Under the pieces are notes generated by a model, which saw nothing but the letters and a program-made list of their open reading frames with translations, did no database searches and was not told the DNA's origin. A program made the position numbers and the translations under genes. A stretch of 46,339 nt of DNA. Source: Membranihabitans marinus. Its GTDB lineage: Bacteria; Bacteroidota; Bacteroidia; Chitinophagales; Saprospiraceae. This document shows, one piece after another, positions 26,149 through 35,064 of this stretch; position 1 is the stretch's first letter; every line of letters begins with the position of its first letter. The stretch covers positions 255,348 to 301,686 of the forward strand of contig NZ_JAJQYA010000002.1 in the NCBI RefSeq assembly GCF_021729155.1, written 5' to 3'.

Positions 26149-29100
26149 ATGAGTCTAAAGAATAAAGGTCAAATTTGGAATGGTACTGAAGACATAAAGA
26201 ATTCAGAATCTTTTGTAGAGAAAAAAGAAAATGAGTTTTTTAATCTTCCAATTTTAAACGAATTGAGCAAAGAAGGTGGTCAACAGACTCCCGTGCAAAG
26301 TGCCAGTAGAAGAGATTTTTTAAAGTATGTAGGATTTAGTGTCGGTGCAGCAGCTGTAGCAGCAAGTTGTGAGACTCCGGTTCGTAAGGCTATTCCTTAT
26401 GTAACCAAACCCGATGCTATTGTGCCTGGTGTTGCCACTTACTATGCATCTTCGTTTTTTCAAGGTGGGTATTACTGCCCAGTCTTGGTAAAAACCAGAG
26501 AAGGTAGACCCATTAAAATAGAAGGGAATGCCCTTTCCACTTTCTGTGGAGGTGGAACCAGTGCTAGAGTTCAAGCTTCTGTGTTGGATTTATATGATAG
26601 AAGTAGATACCAACAGCCTAAGAAAAAGTCGGGAGAAGATTGGACAAATCTTACTTGGAGTGATTTGGATAAAGAGGTTGTACAAAAATTGAAAGGGAGT
26701 AAAAATATCCGTGTTGTAACCAATTCCATCATAAGTCCTTCTTATAAAAAAGCGTTGGCGGAATTTCAAGCAACTTATCCTGCAGCTAAGGTGGTTACTT
26801 ATGATCCAATCTCTTCATCTGCTATTTTGTTGGCTAGTGAAAAGGATTTCGGGGCGAAAGTAATTCCTGGATATGATTTCTCTAAAGCCGACTATATTCT
26901 AAGTTTCGGAGCAGATGTTTTGGGTACTTGGATTTCTCCAGTACAATTTGCCAATGAAATTTATAAAAATAGAAAAATATCCAAAGTAAGTGGTGCCAAG
27001 ATGAATAAACTCGTCATGGTTGAATCACATATGTCTCTGACCGGTTCTAATGCAGATGAAAAAGTATTAATTCGACCTTCAGAGCAAGGTATGGCCATAG
27101 CCACCATATACAATTTCTTGAGTGCAGGACCTAAGGTGTCAGTGGGTGGAAGTTTTAGCAATCCCAAAGCGGAAGCTAAATTGAAGAGAATAGCACAAGA
27201 ATTAAAAAGTTCAAAAACATCAATTGTTGTTTCTGATTCTAATAATACTACAGAGCAGCAATTAATCAATAGAATCAATCAGAGTTTACAGAATATAGGG
27301 AAAACGGTAAAACCAAACCAACCTATATATGTAAAACAAGGTGTAGATAAAGACATTCAAGATTTCAAAAACGAATTGGCTGGTAATAAGGTTGATGCGG
27401 TTATCTTCTTAGATGATGCCAATCCGGTATACGATACACCATTTGGTAAAGAAATTCAATCTGCATTGGCCAGTGTTTCTTTGGTAGTTTCTTGTAGTAA
27501 TAGAATAAACGAGACTGCACAAAGTTCTGGTTATGTGGCTCCAGTAGATCACTACTTAGAGGCTTGGGGTGATTTGCAACCCAATGAAGGGCTTCTAGCT
27601 ATAGTACAACCTACCATTGAGCGATTGTTTGATACTCGAAGCGCCGCCGAATCATTGTTGGTGTGGGCAAATCATTCAATAGCTTCAGCTATCCAAAATG
27701 CTAAAAAAGGAGACGAAAGAGCTTATTATAGTTTTATAAAAGATACTTGGAAAACTGATTTGTTTCCAAAACAACAAACCTATAATACTTTCAGATCATT
27801 CTGGGAGAATAGTGTACACGATGGATTTAGCTTAACTAATGGCCAAATGGAATCCGTTTCTACTTCGGTTCAGGGAAGCTTAGTCGGTAAAATTACTAGT
27901 CCGAGCAGTGAGGAAGTAGAATTGAAGTTGTTTGAATCTATGGGTGTTGGTAATGGAGTATTTGCGAATAATCCTTGGTTACAAGAAATGCCAGATCCTA
28001 TTACTAGAGTAGTATGGGACAATACTTTACAAGTGCCTTTGCACTGGGATGGTAGCAATCATTTTGAGGTATTCAATGACTTGGAAGAGGATGGTAGTAT
28101 GGTTGAAGTGTCAGTTAAAGATGCTTCGGTTCAATTGCCTACAGTTCAACAGTTTGGACAACAAGGAAATACAGTATCTACAGCTTTGGGATACGGACGT
28201 GAAGTTTGTGGTCAAGCTGGTTTAGATGTAGGAAAAAATTTCTATAGCCAATTGCCAGTTGATGGTGAAGGAAACATACAATATTATGTGCCCGGTGTAA
28301 GTGTGAGCAAGGCCAATGGTAAAGATGAAGAATTTGCCATCGTTCAATATCACCATACCATGGGTGTAAGAGGAGAAGATGCAACTGATGGGGGCAAAAC
28401 CATCAATGTCGATGAAAAGTCAATGATGCATTTCTTCAATGGTTTTCAAGGTTCATTGACCGATAGGACGATCATTCGTCAATCGACCATCAGTGAATTG
28501 GAAGAAAATGTAGAACATTTAGTAAAAGAAAGAGAACATGCTCAACACTTAAATGAGCAAACACTATATCCCGATCACGATTATCAATACAAACAAGGTC
28601 ATCACTGGGGGATGTCGGTTGATTTAACTTCTTGTATTGGTTGTTCTGCTTGTCAAGTAGCTTGTGTAGCGGAAAACAATGTGCCAATAGTTGGTAAAGA
28701 AGAGGTTCATAGACATCATGAGATGACTTGGATGCGTATAGATAGATATTACTTTGGAGATGCTGAGAATCCCAATGTAGTGTATCAACCTATGATGTGT
28801 CAGCACTGTGACAATGCACCATGTGAGAATGTATGTCCGGTTGCAGCTACCAATCACAGTTCAGAAGGATTGAATCAAATGGCTTACAACAGATGTGTAG
28901 GTACTAGATATTGTGCCAATAACTGTCCTTATAAAGTACGTAGATTTAACTGGTTGGATTATACTACTGCGGATTTATTCCCAGTGAACGAGAACAATCC
29001 ATTTGGAGAAGAAGATTCTTTCTACACCGACAACTTGGTGAGAATGGTTCTAAATCCAGATGTGACGGTTAGATCAAGAGGGGTTATAGAAAAATGTAGC

Positions 29101-29373
29101 ATGTGTGTACAGCGTATACAGGAAGGAAAATTGAAGGCTAAAGTTGAAAATAGAGCTTTGAAAGATGGTGAAATTAAGACGGCCTGTCAAACGGCTTGTC
29201 CGACTGGAGCTATTGTTTTCGGAGATATGAATGATAAATCTTCTGAATTGTCAGAGTTGTTGGAAAGTCCATTGACATATTACGCTTTAGAAGAAGTCAA
29301 CACTAGATCTTCGATAGGATATAAAATGAAGGTTTTAAATAAACCTGCTGAGCAAGAAATAATTGAATCATAA
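26149..29373 (+). CDS. actB: Alternative complex III subunit ActB, molybdopterin-like and iron-sulfur fusion
   Basis: The 1074-residue periplasmic subunit carries a Tat-type signal (SRRDFLKYVGFSVGAAA) ending in a lipobox-like ASC near residue 80. The large middle part is a molybdopterin-oxidoreductase fold of the type that has lost its cofactor in this complex. The C-terminal third is a ferredoxin domain with four cysteine groups: CIGCSACQVAC, CQHCDNAPCENVC, the group around RCVGTRYCANNCPYKVRRFNW (described, not a single motif), and CSMC plus CQTACPTGA. These should hold four clusters (3Fe-4S and 4Fe-4S) linking the quinol site in ActC to the hemes of ActA. Confidence 0.93.
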   Translation: MSLKNKGQIWNGTEDIKNSESFVEKKENEFFNLPILNELSKEGGQQTPVQSASRRDFLKYVGFSVGAAAVAASCETPVRKAIPYVTKPDAIVPGVATYYASSFFQGGYYCPVLVKTREGRPIKIEGNALSTFCGGGTSARVQASVLDLYDRSRYQQPKKKSGEDWTNLTWSDLDKEVVQKLKGSKNIRVVTNSIISPSYKKALAEFQATYPAAKVVTYDPISSSAILLASEKDFGAKVIPGYDFSKADYILSFGADVLGTWISPVQFANEIYKNRKISKVSGAKMNKLVMVESHMSLTGSNADEKVLIRPSEQGMAIATIYNFLSAGPKVSVGGSFSNPKAEAKLKRIAQELKSSKTSIVVSDSNNTTEQQLINRINQSLQNIGKTVKPNQPIYVKQGVDKDIQDFKNELAGNKVDAVIFLDDANPVYDTPFGKEIQSALASVSLVVSCSNRINETAQSSGYVAPVDHYLEAWGDLQPNEGLLAIVQPTIERLFDTRSAAESLLVWANHSIASAIQNAKKGDERAYYSFIKDTWKTDLFPKQQTYNTFRSFWENSVHDGFSLTNGQMESVSTSVQGSLVGKITSPSSEEVELKLFESMGVGNGVFANNPWLQEMPDPITRVVWDNTLQVPLHWDGSNHFEVFNDLEEDGSMVEVSVKDASVQLPTVQQFGQQGNTVSTALGYGREVCGQAGLDVGKNFYSQLPVDGEGNIQYYVPGVSVSKANGKDEEFAIVQYHHTMGVRGEDATDGGKTINVDEKSMMHFFNGFQGSLTDRTIIRQSTISELEENVEHLVKEREHAQHLNEQTLYPDHDYQYKQGHHWGMSVDLTSCIGCSACQVACVAENNVPIVGKEEVHRHHEMTWMRIDRYYFGDAENPNVVYQPMMCQHCDNAPCENVCPVAATNHSSEGLNQMAYNRCVGTRYCANNCPYKVRRFNWLDYTTADLFPVNENNPFGEEDSFYTDNLVRMVLNPDVTVRSRGVIEKCSMCVQRIQEGKLKAKVENRALKDGEIKTACQTACPTGAIVFGDMNDKSSELSELLESPLTYYALEEVNTRSSIGYKMKVLNKPAEQEIIES

Positions 29374-29392
29374 ATTTTGAGAATATAATACT

Positions 29393-30808
29393 ATGAGTGC
29401 AGTTGTATCACCCATACGCGAACCCTTAATAACGGGTCGAAAATCTTACCACGATATTACGGAAGATATTTGTGCCCCATCGGAAAGGGCGCCCAGTTTA
29501 ACTTGGGTATTCGCTTTTATCGTAGCCGTAACACTATTGGGCTTCGGTGTTTTTTCGATCTTGTGGACTATCTGGTTTGGGATAGGGTCTTGGAATTTGA
29601 ATAGAACCATTGGATGGGGATGGGATATCACCAACTTTGTATGGTGGGTAGGTATCGGTCATGCAGGTACCCTGATTTCAGCCATCTTGTTGTTGTTTAG
29701 ACAAAAATGGCGTACTGGTGTAAATAGAGCCGCTGAGGCCATGACCATATTTGCGGTAATCTGTGCCGCCTTGTTCCCAGGTATACACGTGGGTAGAATG
29801 TGGGTTATTTTCTTTTTCTTCCCAGTACCGAATACAAGGGGTCCATTGTGGGTAAACTTTAATTCACCGTTGTTGTGGGATTTATTTGCCATTAGTACAT
29901 ACTTTACAGTTTCGTTATTGTTTTGGTATACTGGTTTGGTCCCAGATTTTGCAACTTTGAGAGACAGAGCAAGTGGATTGCGTAAGAAATTTTACAATTT
30001 CCTTTCATTTGGTTGGACAGGATCGGCAAAACACTGGTCTAGATTTGAATCTCTTTCATTGATCTTGGCTGGATTGGCTACACCGCTAGTACTTTCAGTA
30101 CACACTATTGTATCCTTTGACTTTGCCACTTCAGTTATTCCTGGTTGGCATACAACGATATTCCCTCCATACTTTGTGGCTGGTGCCATCTTCTCTGGTT
30201 TCGCCATGGTGCAGACCTTGATGTTGATCACTAGAAAAGTATTGAAATTGGAAGATTATATCACCTTACAACACATAGAATCTATGAACAAGGTAATCTT
30301 GTTGACCGGTACTATGGTAGGTGTGGCATATTTAACTGAGTTATTTATCGCTTGGTATTCAGGATATGTATACGAGCAATTCGCCTTCCTGAATAGAGCA
30401 TTTGGTGTTTATTGGTGGGCATATTTTGCGATGATGACATGTAATGTTTTGTCTCCACAGATATTCTGGTTTAAGAAGATGCGTCGAAGTATTTTTGTGA
30501 CATTCGTGATGTCTATCTTCGTGAATATCGGTATGTGGTTTGAGCGTTTTGTAATTATTGCAACTACACTAGCTAGAGATTATTTGCCTTCAAGTTGGAG
30601 TTATTATACGCCTACATGGGTGGAGATAGGAATTTATTTAGGCACCTTTGGTATCTTCTTTACTTTTTATTTGTTGTTCACTCGAATTGCTCCAGTGGTT
30701 GCAATTGCAGAGGTGAAATCTATATTGAAATCTTCAGGGGATCAATATATTGAAGAACATGAGAAGCACTATCAAAAGGCAATAGACAATAAAGTAAAAC
30801 AGCATTAA
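29393..30808 (+). CDS. actC: Alternative complex III subunit ActC, NrfD-like quinol-binding membrane protein
   Basis: The 471-residue protein has about ten membrane helices and belongs to the NrfD/PsrC family, which binds menaquinol at the periplasmic face. Conserved segments include WWVGIGHAGTLISAIL, FPGIHVGRMW, the SFDFATSVIPGWHTTIFPPY loop and ERFVIIATTLARDYLPSSW. His and Asp/Glu residues in these loops are the expected quinol and proton ligands. It lies 19 bp after actB and 10 bp before actD. Confidence 0.95.
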   Translation: MSAVVSPIREPLITGRKSYHDITEDICAPSERAPSLTWVFAFIVAVTLLGFGVFSILWTIWFGIGSWNLNRTIGWGWDITNFVWWVGIGHAGTLISAILLLFRQKWRTGVNRAAEAMTIFAVICAALFPGIHVGRMWVIFFFFPVPNTRGPLWVNFNSPLLWDLFAISTYFTVSLLFWYTGLVPDFATLRDRASGLRKKFYNFLSFGWTGSAKHWSRFESLSLILAGLATPLVLSVHTIVSFDFATSVIPGWHTTIFPPYFVAGAIFSGFAMVQTLMLITRKVLKLEDYITLQHIESMNKVILLTGTMVGVAYLTELFIAWYSGYVYEQFAFLNRAFGVYWWAYFAMMTCNVLSPQIFWFKKMRRSIFVTFVMSIFVNIGMWFERFVIIATTLARDYLPSSWSYYTPTWVEIGIYLGTFGIFFTFYLLFTRIAPVVAIAEVKSILKSSGDQYIEEHEKHYQKAIDNKVKQH

Positions 30809-30818
30809 TTAATACGGG

Positions 30819-31349
30819 ATGGAAACAACGAACAAAAGTATATTATTTGGTTTGTACAATGACGAAGAAATTGTACTTCAGGCCTTAAAGGAGGCCAAAG
30901 GTCAGCATCTTGATGTTTACGATGTCGTTTCACCATTTCCTATCCATGGATTGGATCCATTGTTGGGTATTGAAGAATCGCGTCTTCATATTGCTGGATT
31001 CTGTTTCGGTTTGGTGGGTACATTGACAGCCTTTTTGGGGATGTCTTGGATCTTTACTAAGGATTGGCCGATGATATTTGGGGGGAAACCATACTGGTCA
31101 GTACCTGCATTTATCCCTATTACCTTTGAATTGACAGTATTATTTGCCTCTATTGGTATGGTAATTACTTATTATGCTATCAACGGTATGGGACCTGGTG
31201 TAACCAATCCTGTATTACACGATCGATTGACAGATGATAAATTTGCAATTGCCTTTGATGCGGGGAATGCTTCCGAAGATGAAATAAATAAATTCAAGGC
31301 TTTCTTGGAGAATACAGGAGCCGATGAAATACAAATGAAAACTATATAG
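30819..31349 (+). CDS. actD: Alternative complex III subunit ActD (DUF3341)
   Basis: The 176-residue protein has a cytoplasmic N-terminal domain (ILFGLYNDEEIVLQALKEAK, then DVVSPFPIHGLDPLLG, the family's signature) followed by two membrane helices (about 63-85 and 100-125). DUF3341 proteins are structural subunits of alternative complex III. The stop codon is followed directly by the actE ATG. Confidence 0.93.
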   Translation: METTNKSILFGLYNDEEIVLQALKEAKGQHLDVYDVVSPFPIHGLDPLLGIEESRLHIAGFCFGLVGTLTAFLGMSWIFTKDWPMIFGGKPYWSVPAFIPITFELTVLFASIGMVITYYAINGMGPGVTNPVLHDRLTDDKFAIAFDAGNASEDEINKFKAFLENTGADEIQMKTI

Positions 31350-32177
31350 ATGAAAAAGTTAGTTCAAATATATACATTAAGTCTATTCCTGTTGGGACTT
31401 GGTTTGCTTCAAAGCTGTAGTCCTGCGAAGGATAATAATCCAGGAAGCGAATATATGCCAGATATGTTTCACTCTATAGCATATGAGGCTAACCTAGACG
31501 ATTACTATTATTACAATACTTGGGGAGATCACCAAGATTACTATAAATTGGCGGTTCCTAGAGAACCTGTTAAAGGAACAATTCCTTTCGGTCAGTTTGC
31601 GATGAAAGACGGAAAGTATAGTGATGCAATGGCATCTACTGTGATGGATATAGAAGAGAATGGTTCAGTTCCATCCGAATATGAAAATTCAGAAGAGGGT
31701 AGATTGGAAGCAATAGCTTCTATCAGAACAAATCCTTTTCCAATTACCGATGAAGCTTTAGTAATAGGTAAAAATTTATACACGGTTTACTGTGCATTGT
31801 GTCACGGTGACAAAGCCGATGGATTGGGTTATTTGGTAAGAGACGACGGTGGTAAATACCCTGTTGCACCGGCCAATTTAATCGATGCCAAATTTGTGGA
31901 TACAACTGCTGGTGTATTTTATTACGCCATAGAGTATGGTAAAAATGCCATGGGTTCTTACGCTGATAAATTGTCTTATAAAGAGCGTTGGGATGTAATA
32001 CATTATATCCGTTCTTTGCAAGCAAAAGAAGCAAAATTGGAGTATTCACCTACTAAAAATACATTTATGCCCAATGAAGCGCAAACTGCTAAAATGGTAG
32101 CGAGTCATTCGGCGACTGCATCAGTGGTTATGGAAGATGAACATGAAGACAGTCACAGTGAACACGGAACACATTAA
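31350..32177 (+). CDS. actE: Alternative complex III subunit ActE, monoheme cytochrome c lipoprotein
   Basis: The 275-residue product has a lipoprotein signal (GLLQSCS) and one heme site (CALCH) with a probable distal methionine in the KNAMGSYADKL segment of a class I cytochrome domain. The N-terminal 110 residues are a Tyr/Asp-rich region (YMPDMFHSIAYEANLDDYYYYN, here only described) typical of ActE. A His/Glu-rich tail (EDEHEDSHSEHGTH) may bind metal. In supercomplexes ActE is a candidate to hand electrons to the oxidase. Confidence 0.92.
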   Translation: MKKLVQIYTLSLFLLGLGLLQSCSPAKDNNPGSEYMPDMFHSIAYEANLDDYYYYNTWGDHQDYYKLAVPREPVKGTIPFGQFAMKDGKYSDAMASTVMDIEENGSVPSEYENSEEGRLEAIASIRTNPFPITDEALVIGKNLYTVYCALCHGDKADGLGYLVRDDGGKYPVAPANLIDAKFVDTTAGVFYYAIEYGKNAMGSYADKLSYKERWDVIHYIRSLQAKEAKLEYSPTKNTFMPNEAQTAKMVASHSATASVVMEDEHEDSHSEHGTH

Positions 32178-32209
32178 TAAAATTAGAGCTTTTAAAAAGA
32201 GATAGGATA

Positions 32210-33520
32210 ATGAAGCAATTTGAAATATCGAGTAAACAGAAATCTGTACTATTTGGATTTATGGGCGTTGGTTTGCTGTGTTTAATCATCACCTTCTTTA
32301 TAGACGATGCATATCGTCCAAGGTTTTGGTCTAATTTTTTAATTAATAGTGTATTTTTTACCGGGATATCTTTTATCGCATTGTTTATACTTTGCGCTAA
32401 ATTTATAGCCTATTCTGGCTGGCAAACGGTATTTAAAAGACTTTGGGAAGCATACACTCAATTTTTAATAGTGGGATTAATTTTAATGGCCATTATTATA
32501 GTTGGTTTGTTTGGAGGATTTCATCATCTATATCATTGGAATGATGCTGCATCTTTGGCATCAGATACTTTATTGCAAGGTAAATCTGGGTTTTTAAATG
32601 CTGGAGTATATACGGTGTTGACTTTGGGTATTGTCGGTGTATGGTATTTCTTTGCACGTAAAATAAGAGCACTTTCTATCTCTGAAGATGGACAGACAAC
32701 ATTTAGCCGAATAACCCATCAGAAATTGAAAAAATGGTCAGCTGGATTTTTACCTATCGGTGGATTTACTTCTGCTGCATTGGTTTGGTTGTGGATTATG
32801 TCAGTAGATGCCCATTGGTATAGCACATTGTATGCATGGTATGTAACGGCTAGTTGGTTGGTATCTATGTTGGCTTTGACAGTATTGTTGTTGCACTACT
32901 TCAAGACCTTGGGATATTTTGAATATGTGACTGTGGATCACTTTCACGATTTGGGAAAATATATATTTGGTTTTAGCATATTTTGGACTTATTTGTGGTT
33001 CTCACAATTTATGTTGATCTGGTATGGCAATGTTGGGGAGGAAACGATATACTTTAAGACGAGACAAGATCTTTATCCTGCGCTGTTTTACGGGATATTA
33101 ATTATCAATTTTGTTTTGCCATTTTTCATCCTCTTGCGCAACGATACCAAAAGAAAAACTGGAACTATGGTAGCAGCGAGTGTTATCGTATTTATCGGTC
33201 ACTGGTTGGACTTTTTCTTAATGATTAAACCTGGTGTACTTCATACTTATCACGAAGTAGCCGGTGGTGGACATGGACATGCAAGTATGAATGCAGATCA
33301 ATCTATGACTGCTAAATTAATCTCAGATGCTGGAGCACACGGGGCAGAACACGCTTCTACTTTTCAAATGGGCTTCACCATTCCAGGATTTTTAGAATTT
33401 GGAACATTTTTAGGGTTTTTAGGACTGTTTTTATATTTCGTTTTTATCCAATTGGGTAAAGCCAATTTAGTTCCTAAAGGAGATCCTTATTTAGGAGAAA
33501 GTATGAATCATCACGTTTAA
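32210..33520 (+). CDS. actF: Alternative complex III subunit ActF, NrfD-like
   Basis: The 436-residue membrane protein is the second, shorter NrfD-like subunit, with about ten helices. WIMSVDAHWYSTLYAWYVTAS is the characteristic motif of this subunit (described here by its positions around residues 197-217). A His-rich loop (YHEVAGGGHGHASM, AGAHGAEHAS) lies before the last helix. ActF lacks the quinol site of ActC and may take part in proton transfer. It closes the act section, 24 bp before coxB. Confidence 0.92.
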   Translation: MKQFEISSKQKSVLFGFMGVGLLCLIITFFIDDAYRPRFWSNFLINSVFFTGISFIALFILCAKFIAYSGWQTVFKRLWEAYTQFLIVGLILMAIIIVGLFGGFHHLYHWNDAASLASDTLLQGKSGFLNAGVYTVLTLGIVGVWYFFARKIRALSISEDGQTTFSRITHQKLKKWSAGFLPIGGFTSAALVWLWIMSVDAHWYSTLYAWYVTASWLVSMLALTVLLLHYFKTLGYFEYVTVDHFHDLGKYIFGFSIFWTYLWFSQFMLIWYGNVGEETIYFKTRQDLYPALFYGILIINFVLPFFILLRNDTKRKTGTMVAASVIVFIGHWLDFFLMIKPGVLHTYHEVAGGGHGHASMNADQSMTAKLISDAGAHGAEHASTFQMGFTIPGFLEFGTFLGFLGLFLYFVFIQLGKANLVPKGDPYLGESMNHHV

Positions 33521-33544
33521 AAATTAATTAAAAGAATATAAGAC

Positions 33545-35041
33545 ATGACGCTATTGGTCGGAATATTAGTATTTGCACTGTTTGTCATCATCACGATACA
33601 AATAGGTAAAATCACGGAAGTGTCTCGGTCTCTTCGTGGAGAAGAGGACTGGAAGTGGGTTAGTTCTAAGCGTACCGGAATATTTTTAATGATCTTCATG
33701 GGATTGTTATTGATTCTAACTATAGGTTCAGCTTATTATTATAAAAACTATATGTTGGGTTACGGACCCCATGTTGCTGCATCAGCACATGGTAGTTCAA
33801 TTGACGAAATTTTTAATATTACCGTATTTTTTACTGGTATCGTCTATGTGATTACCCATATTTTATTATTCTATTTTGCTTATAAATACAGAGAAAGAAA
33901 AGGGCATAAGGCTTCTTTTATTTCTCATGATAACAAATTAGAAATGATATGGACAGTAATTCCAAGTTTGGTTTTGGTTATCCTAGTATTGAAAGGTTTG
34001 GTAGCATGGAATAGTGTAATGGCCGATGTACAAGCCGATGAGGAATTTATGGAAATTGAGGCAACTGGTATGCAGTTTAGTTGGATAATTAGATATCCAG
34101 GTGAAGATGGTCAGTTAGGAGCTAGAAATTTCCAAGATATTACAGGGGTGAATCCCTTGGGTCAAGATTGGACCGATGGGAAGAATATCGATGATTTACA
34201 GCCCAGTGATATTGTTTTACCTAAAGGTAAGCAAGTAAGGGTGAGAATCTTGTCGAGAGATGTACTTCACAACTTTTTCCTGCCTCATTTTAGAATGAAA
34301 ATGGATGCTGTACCTGGAATGCCTACTTATTTTGTATTTACTCCCGAGGTGACAACTGAAGAATATCGTCAAAAATTAAGCGCATTTCCGGAATATCAAG
34401 TTCCTGCTGATCCAGAGGATCCGAATGGTCCGCAAAAATGGGAAACCTTCGAATTTGAATTGGCTTGTGCTGAGTTGTGTGGTTCTGGACACTTTTCAAT
34501 GCGTAAGGTTGTGCGAATCGTTGAACAAGCTGAGTATGATGCTTGGTTGAGCGAACAAACACCGTACTATTTCTCTTCAATAAGAGGAAAAGATGCCGAT
34601 CCGTTTAAAGGTCAATTATTTGACTTCGAAATAGAACAGCGCAAAAAAGACTTTGAAAACAGTATGTACGAAACAATGTACAAAGAGTTGGAAGGAGATG
34701 AGGCGAGAATGTTTAAATTGGAGAATGTTTTGTTTAATACTGGTTCTGCAAGTTTACAAGATATCTCTAAATATGAGTTGGCCAATCTTGCCGACTTTAT
34801 GAAAGCAAATAAAGATTTAAAAATTGAAATACAAGGTCACACAGACAATACAGGTGAAGTTGAAAAAAATCAAGTGTTGTCACAAGCTAGGGCAGACGTT
34901 GTATTAAATTATTTATTGAGTCATGGCATTGGAGAAGATAGAGTTTCTGCTGTAGGATTTGGATCGAGCCAACCTATTGATACCAATGATACAGATTCGG
35001 GTAGAAGCAATAATAGAAGAGTAGAATTAAGAATTCTGTAA
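33545..35041 (+). CDS. coxB: Cytochrome c oxidase subunit II fused to an OmpA-type peptidoglycan-binding domain
   Basis: The 498-residue protein has four hydrophobic segments in its first 150 residues, then a cupredoxin domain with a complete CuA site: His in DVLHNFF, and Cys308, Cys312, His316 and Met319 in CAELCGSGHFSM. There is no heme motif. After a charged linker (about 340-385) comes a full OmpA_C-like domain (385-498) with GHTDNTG, NQVLSQARADVV, RVSAVGFGSSQPI and NRRVELRIL. Asp434 and Arg449 match in spacing the diaminopimelate-binding pair of OmpA. Ordinary subunit II ends near residue 345-400. The frame is continuous, so the fusion is real in this sequence. The C-terminus should face the periplasm, where it could grip peptidoglycan. 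Confidence 0.92.
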   Translation: MTLLVGILVFALFVIITIQIGKITEVSRSLRGEEDWKWVSSKRTGIFLMIFMGLLLILTIGSAYYYKNYMLGYGPHVAASAHGSSIDEIFNITVFFTGIVYVITHILLFYFAYKYRERKGHKASFISHDNKLEMIWTVIPSLVLVILVLKGLVAWNSVMADVQADEEFMEIEATGMQFSWIIRYPGEDGQLGARNFQDITGVNPLGQDWTDGKNIDDLQPSDIVLPKGKQVRVRILSRDVLHNFFLPHFRMKMDAVPGMPTYFVFTPEVTTEEYRQKLSAFPEYQVPADPEDPNGPQKWETFEFELACAELCGSGHFSMRKVVRIVEQAEYDAWLSEQTPYYFSSIRGKDADPFKGQLFDFEIEQRKKDFENSMYETMYKELEGDEARMFKLENVLFNTGSASLQDISKYELANLADFMKANKDLKIEIQGHTDNTGEVEKNQVLSQARADVVLNYLLSHGIGEDRVSAVGFGSSQPIDTNDTDSGRSNNRRVELRIL

Positions 35042-35064
35042 ATTAAGTTTGAAGTTTAAGAATC

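Noticed and set aside
33545-35041. CoxB-OmpA fusion as two adjacent genes joined by sequencing error
   Set aside because: The linker is a plausible charged helix in the same frame, there is no start codon context or signal peptide before the OmpA part, and codon use does not change, so a genuine fusion is more likely, though reads were not available.
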